64,000 bases of DNA, taken from assembly GCA_946699065.1 (NCBI GenBank), contig CAMPDV010000222.1, forward strand, positions 186,001-250,000, written 5' to 3'. A program made the position numbers and the translations under genes. Shown here piece after piece: positions 61,601-64,000 of this stretch. The stretch is from Loxodes magnus (taxonomy: Eukaryota; Ciliophora; Karyorelictea; Loxodida; Loxodidae). Positions within the stretch are counted from its first letter, which is position 1. Each line of letters begins with the position of its first letter. The notes beneath the pieces were generated by a model. The model made no database searches. It was not told the origin of the DNA and saw only the letters and a list, made by a program, of their open reading frames with translations.

Positions 61601-62436
61601 AAGCAATTGGAAGGAGATAGAAATTAAATTATTAAATAGTTTTCTGTTTAATAAGAATTACATGAAATTGAAAGGGAATTCAAATAATTTAAAATGAGAT
61701 TGAATTTCAAGCTAAAGACGCAAATATATATACATCCTACTTTAATTTCAAGGAGAAATATGAAATAAAGAATGGAAGAGATAGGTCAATATTTGTGAAT
61801 AATTGCACAGTAAAACGAAAAAAAGGCAAAAAATCAAGAATAAAAAATAAAAAAATAGAATAAGTTTTTCCATAAATGATGCAGCAATAATCCAGCAGCA
61901 TATATTAAATAACCACAAAGGAAAAGGAAAAAGGGAATATAGATTAAAAGCAATCAAGAAGGAATAATACATTTTAAAGAGTACATTATTTATCTGGAAA
62001 AATATAGATAAAATAAGATAATTCATAAGATGATTTTAAAATAACTTCCAACATATAACCAAACATAAGATAGGAACTACAAAGAAAGAATTCAGTTCAT
62101 ATAAATAATCTAAACTGCATGTGAGCTGGCTTTAAATTTGATAAACAGGTAACTTACTCACTTCTTAAGAGAAGGAGAATTTTTGAAAGAAATATTTTCT
62201 TTTTCTCAAATCCTTTTGATTTTATTTGAAAATCCCAACAATAAGGCTAATTTTTTGAAATTAATTTATCAATGTGTTAAGATACCCATTAACCTAATCT
62301 TTATAGCTAAATTTTTTCATTGGCTTGAATATAATAAAATATGATCAATAGAAAATTTACTTTATTGTAAAAAAATTGATGCTATTATTTTAATTTTTTA
62401 GGCGCACTTCTATTTTGTTAAGTTCTTCTCCTGTAA
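58668..62436 (-). repeat. right arm of the 20-kb imperfect palindrome
   Basis: Inverted copy of 42705-46492, about 19 bp shorter. The two arms are separated by 12.2 kb of retroelement fragments. Near identity means recent formation or gene conversion between arms. Confidence 0.95.
60127..62436 (-). pseudogene. 5'-truncated inverted copy of gene R
   Basis: Carries gene R from its TGEELN codons to the TGA equivalent at 60129-60127. The first ~157 codons of R are absent, because the arm ends at 62436. A deletion of about 19 bp (not a multiple of three) relative to the left arm shifts the frame in the hydrophobic part. No ATG in frame upstream, so it is almost certainly not expressed as protein. 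If transcribed it would be antisense-complementary to the mRNA of R. Confidence 0.6.
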
Positions 62437-63269
62437 ATAAGATCGAAAGCAATTATGAGTCTCATTTCTTCTAATTTATTGTTATAGTAATCTTATTTCT
62501 ATGGAATAAACTCTTTCTCTGCAGCAATCTAAGTAGCTATTTATCTAAATTAAAAGAATAATCTAAATATACTTAATAATAATTAGAATTTTTGGCTATG
62601 CCTATATTATATTCAACTGTCTATTTAAAAATTGTACTAAATTACTAGAATCTCATAAACCTAAAAATACATCTATTTAATGTATAATTCAACATTATTA
62701 TAAAAGGAAAGAGCTATAATACTTATTTAAAACTAATTTAATTAAATTTAGCTTTTATTTACATTCAATTTAATAAAAACTAATAGAAGGGAACTAAATA
62801 TAAATAATCAGTCATTACTAAAATACAAAAGTTAAATGAGACAATTATAGAAACTTTTTTCATTTATACTTTACTAGTAAAAATTAAGTTAATAAACATT
62901 TTTATATCTCCTAAAGAAATAAAATAAAATTATGATAATTGTATTGATAGATATAAAATGCATAAGAATAGGTTAGGTAATCCTTTTCGAAAATATTAAA
63001 ATATTAAAAGATTATATAATTTATAAGTATAAATTAAGATATGAAGTATTAAAATAAATTATTTCATTAAGTTTATAAAAACTACCTAAAGCTATTTAAT
63101 TAAAAAGTAAACTTGATATATCGATGCTTATTTAAATATGATGTTAAAAGGGATTAAATTTTTTTAAATAAATGTGATAAACTATGATGGGATAGAAAAT
63201 ATTTATTTCTAAGTGAAAAATAAAAATTATTAATAAGATTAACTATGTATTTAAACTCTTAGCTTTGTA
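62437..63269. other. flank of the palindrome, nothing recognised
   Basis: A+T-rich, no supported gene. The frame of the ORF on the minus strand further right stays TGA-free into this part, so its 3' end may lie here. Confidence 0.35.
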
Positions 63270-63948
63270 ATCATAAAATAAATTATTAATAAAGCCATAA
63301 AGCTTTTTAGAAAATTAGGTTATATAATTTTTTTCCCTACAGTTCTTAATTAAATCGTAGTGAAATAAATTTAATTTTTTTAATTTTTATGGACAGTTTT
63401 TAATTATCTTCACCACTACAGATCATAAATCGTCTTGCATGATTTTAGATTTTAAGCTCTTTAGGTTTCTATTATTATAACTTCGTTATATGATCTATCT
63501 TTTTTTTTAATTTTTAAATTGTAAAGTTTATCTAGTTTATCATGAATGTAATGTTTCTCATATTCTTTTTTCATTTGTCTTTATTGTTTGATTCAAAGCG
63601 AAACATTTTTAAATAATATATAATTTTATAAAATTTTCAGATTTTATCATCTATAATCCTTAATTTATATTAGAATTTGCTTTAATAGTTGTCAGGTTTT
63701 AATGCGTTTAAGTTTTAAGTATTATGATTAAAGTTGTTTGTAACTTCAGTTGTTTTGTAAATTTCCTTTATTCTTACCTGATAATTGCATCTTTCATTTA
63801 TTAAATGTAAATGTTATTATTTTTACTTTAATATTCATTTGCTAATTTCTATTATTTTTATACCAGTTTGATAATAAGATTTAGAGATTGTTAAATCATC
63901 ATGAATGGATTCTTCATTAGACGAATTATAAAGATATTCCATGCCCAT
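63270..63948 (-). CDS. unknown protein K, MG-start family, 3' end open
   Basis: I do not recognise it. ATG at 63948-63946 (MGMEYLYNSSNEESIHDD). The frame holds without indel for over 200 codons: SKSYYQTGIKIIEISKW, HLINERCNYQVRIKEIY, NALKPDNYQSKFQYKLRII, FESNNKDKWKKNMRN, IDHITKLQQQKPKELKIQ, FMICSGEDNQKLSIKI. Three Trp are TGA. The charged, Asn/Asp-containing text looks coding. The end is not defined: no TGA follows soon, so the quoted limit is approximate. Related at its start to ORF L (35459-36169); the DNA over its first codons and leader recurs at 55.75-55.85 kb. Confidence 0.4.
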
Positions 63949-64000
63949 AATTATAGTATTTAATTTGAGTTATATAGGAATAAAGGCTATTTATATAATT

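Noticed and set aside
61300..62400. A plus-strand protein in the right arm (reads SHHHLDQLFQEKQANYQ and similar)
   Set aside because: It is the antisense of gene R's copy, and the ~19-bp length difference between the arms breaks its frame. The plus frame of R has a paralogue (R2) and this one does not.
42705..62436. Interpretation of the palindrome arms as terminal inverted repeats of a Tlr/Maverick-type transposon
   Set aside because: The arms are long and contain part of a host-like gene cut at the outer edge. I saw no integrase, pol B, packaging ATPase or 19-mer repeats, and no target-site duplication.
1..64000. Tetrahymena germline (micronuclear) DNA with pseudogenes as the explanation for in-frame TGA
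   Set aside because: TGA falls repeatedly on conserved Trp in genes without any other defect, and the 16-nt intron is too small for Tetrahymena.
1..64000. CRISPR arrays, rRNA genes, telomere repeats (CCCCAAAA-type), bacterial defence systems
   Set aside because: None seen on either strand; the sequence is eukaryotic nuclear.

Overview
This window is AT-rich (by eye roughly 75-80% A+T) ciliate nuclear DNA. It has almost no long ORFs under the standard code, but reads well with UAA and UAG as glutamine and UGA as tryptophan. The clearest evidence is in four intact genes (a CDPK, an F-box protein, a BTB-BACK protein and a LamG/Cys-rich membrane protein), where TGA sits at conserved tryptophans, for example kinase subdomain IX DI[W]SCG and the CDPK H-E-[W] before the junction domain. 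By my count these genes use about 23 sense TGA and 11 TGG codons, and each also ends at a TGA. That is the pattern of the karyorelict code (NCBI table 27: UAR=Gln, UGA=Trp or stop by context). A Loxodes-like karyorelict is the best fit; a Condylostoma-type code (table 28) is the alternative. One intron of only 16 nt (GT...AG) agrees with the tiny introns of the karyorelict/heterotrich lineage.

Layout. 1-3.8 kb holds nothing I recognise. 3.8-5.5 kb is a CDPK gene (minus). 8.35-8.83 kb is a dispersed repeat (P1). 9.3 kb is tRNA-Pro(UGG). 12.2-17.4 kb is a frame-broken LamG/Cys-rich/multi-TM paralogue. 19 kb is a gag-like relic. 24.1-25.2 kb is the F-box gene. 26.3-28.4 kb is a probable membrane-protein gene with frame changes. 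28.5-30.4 kb is the BTB-BACK gene (minus). 32.8-33.1 kb is a small basic, histone-fold-like ORF. 33.2-33.7 kb is a 5'-truncated retroelement. 35.5-36.2 kb is an unknown ORF. 37.5-41.25 kb is the intact LamG/Cys-rich/multi-TM gene with a fresh 315-bp internal tandem duplication.

42.2-62.4 kb is a large imperfect palindrome. Arms of about 3.8 kb (42.7-46.5 and 58.7-62.4 kb) flank about 12 kb packed with short retroelements in both orientations. The left breakpoint lies inside a gene (R), so the right arm carries a 5'-truncated copy of it. The retroelements encode only a coiled-coil plus CCHC zinc-knuckle (gag/ORF1-like) protein, end in a sense-strand (ATT)n tail, and in two subfamilies carry a CGTGG/CCACG hairpin just upstream of the tail. 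I found no reverse transcriptase or integrase, so they look non-autonomous and mobilised in trans. The last 0.7 kb holds another unknown ORF whose 5' end resembles a stretch at 55.8 kb.

Limits. With no dedicated stop codon, open frames mean little here. I accepted a gene only with recognisable motifs, a paralogue in the window, or frame-consistent start, intron and TGA end. Coordinates of intact genes are exact as read; those of relics are approximate.
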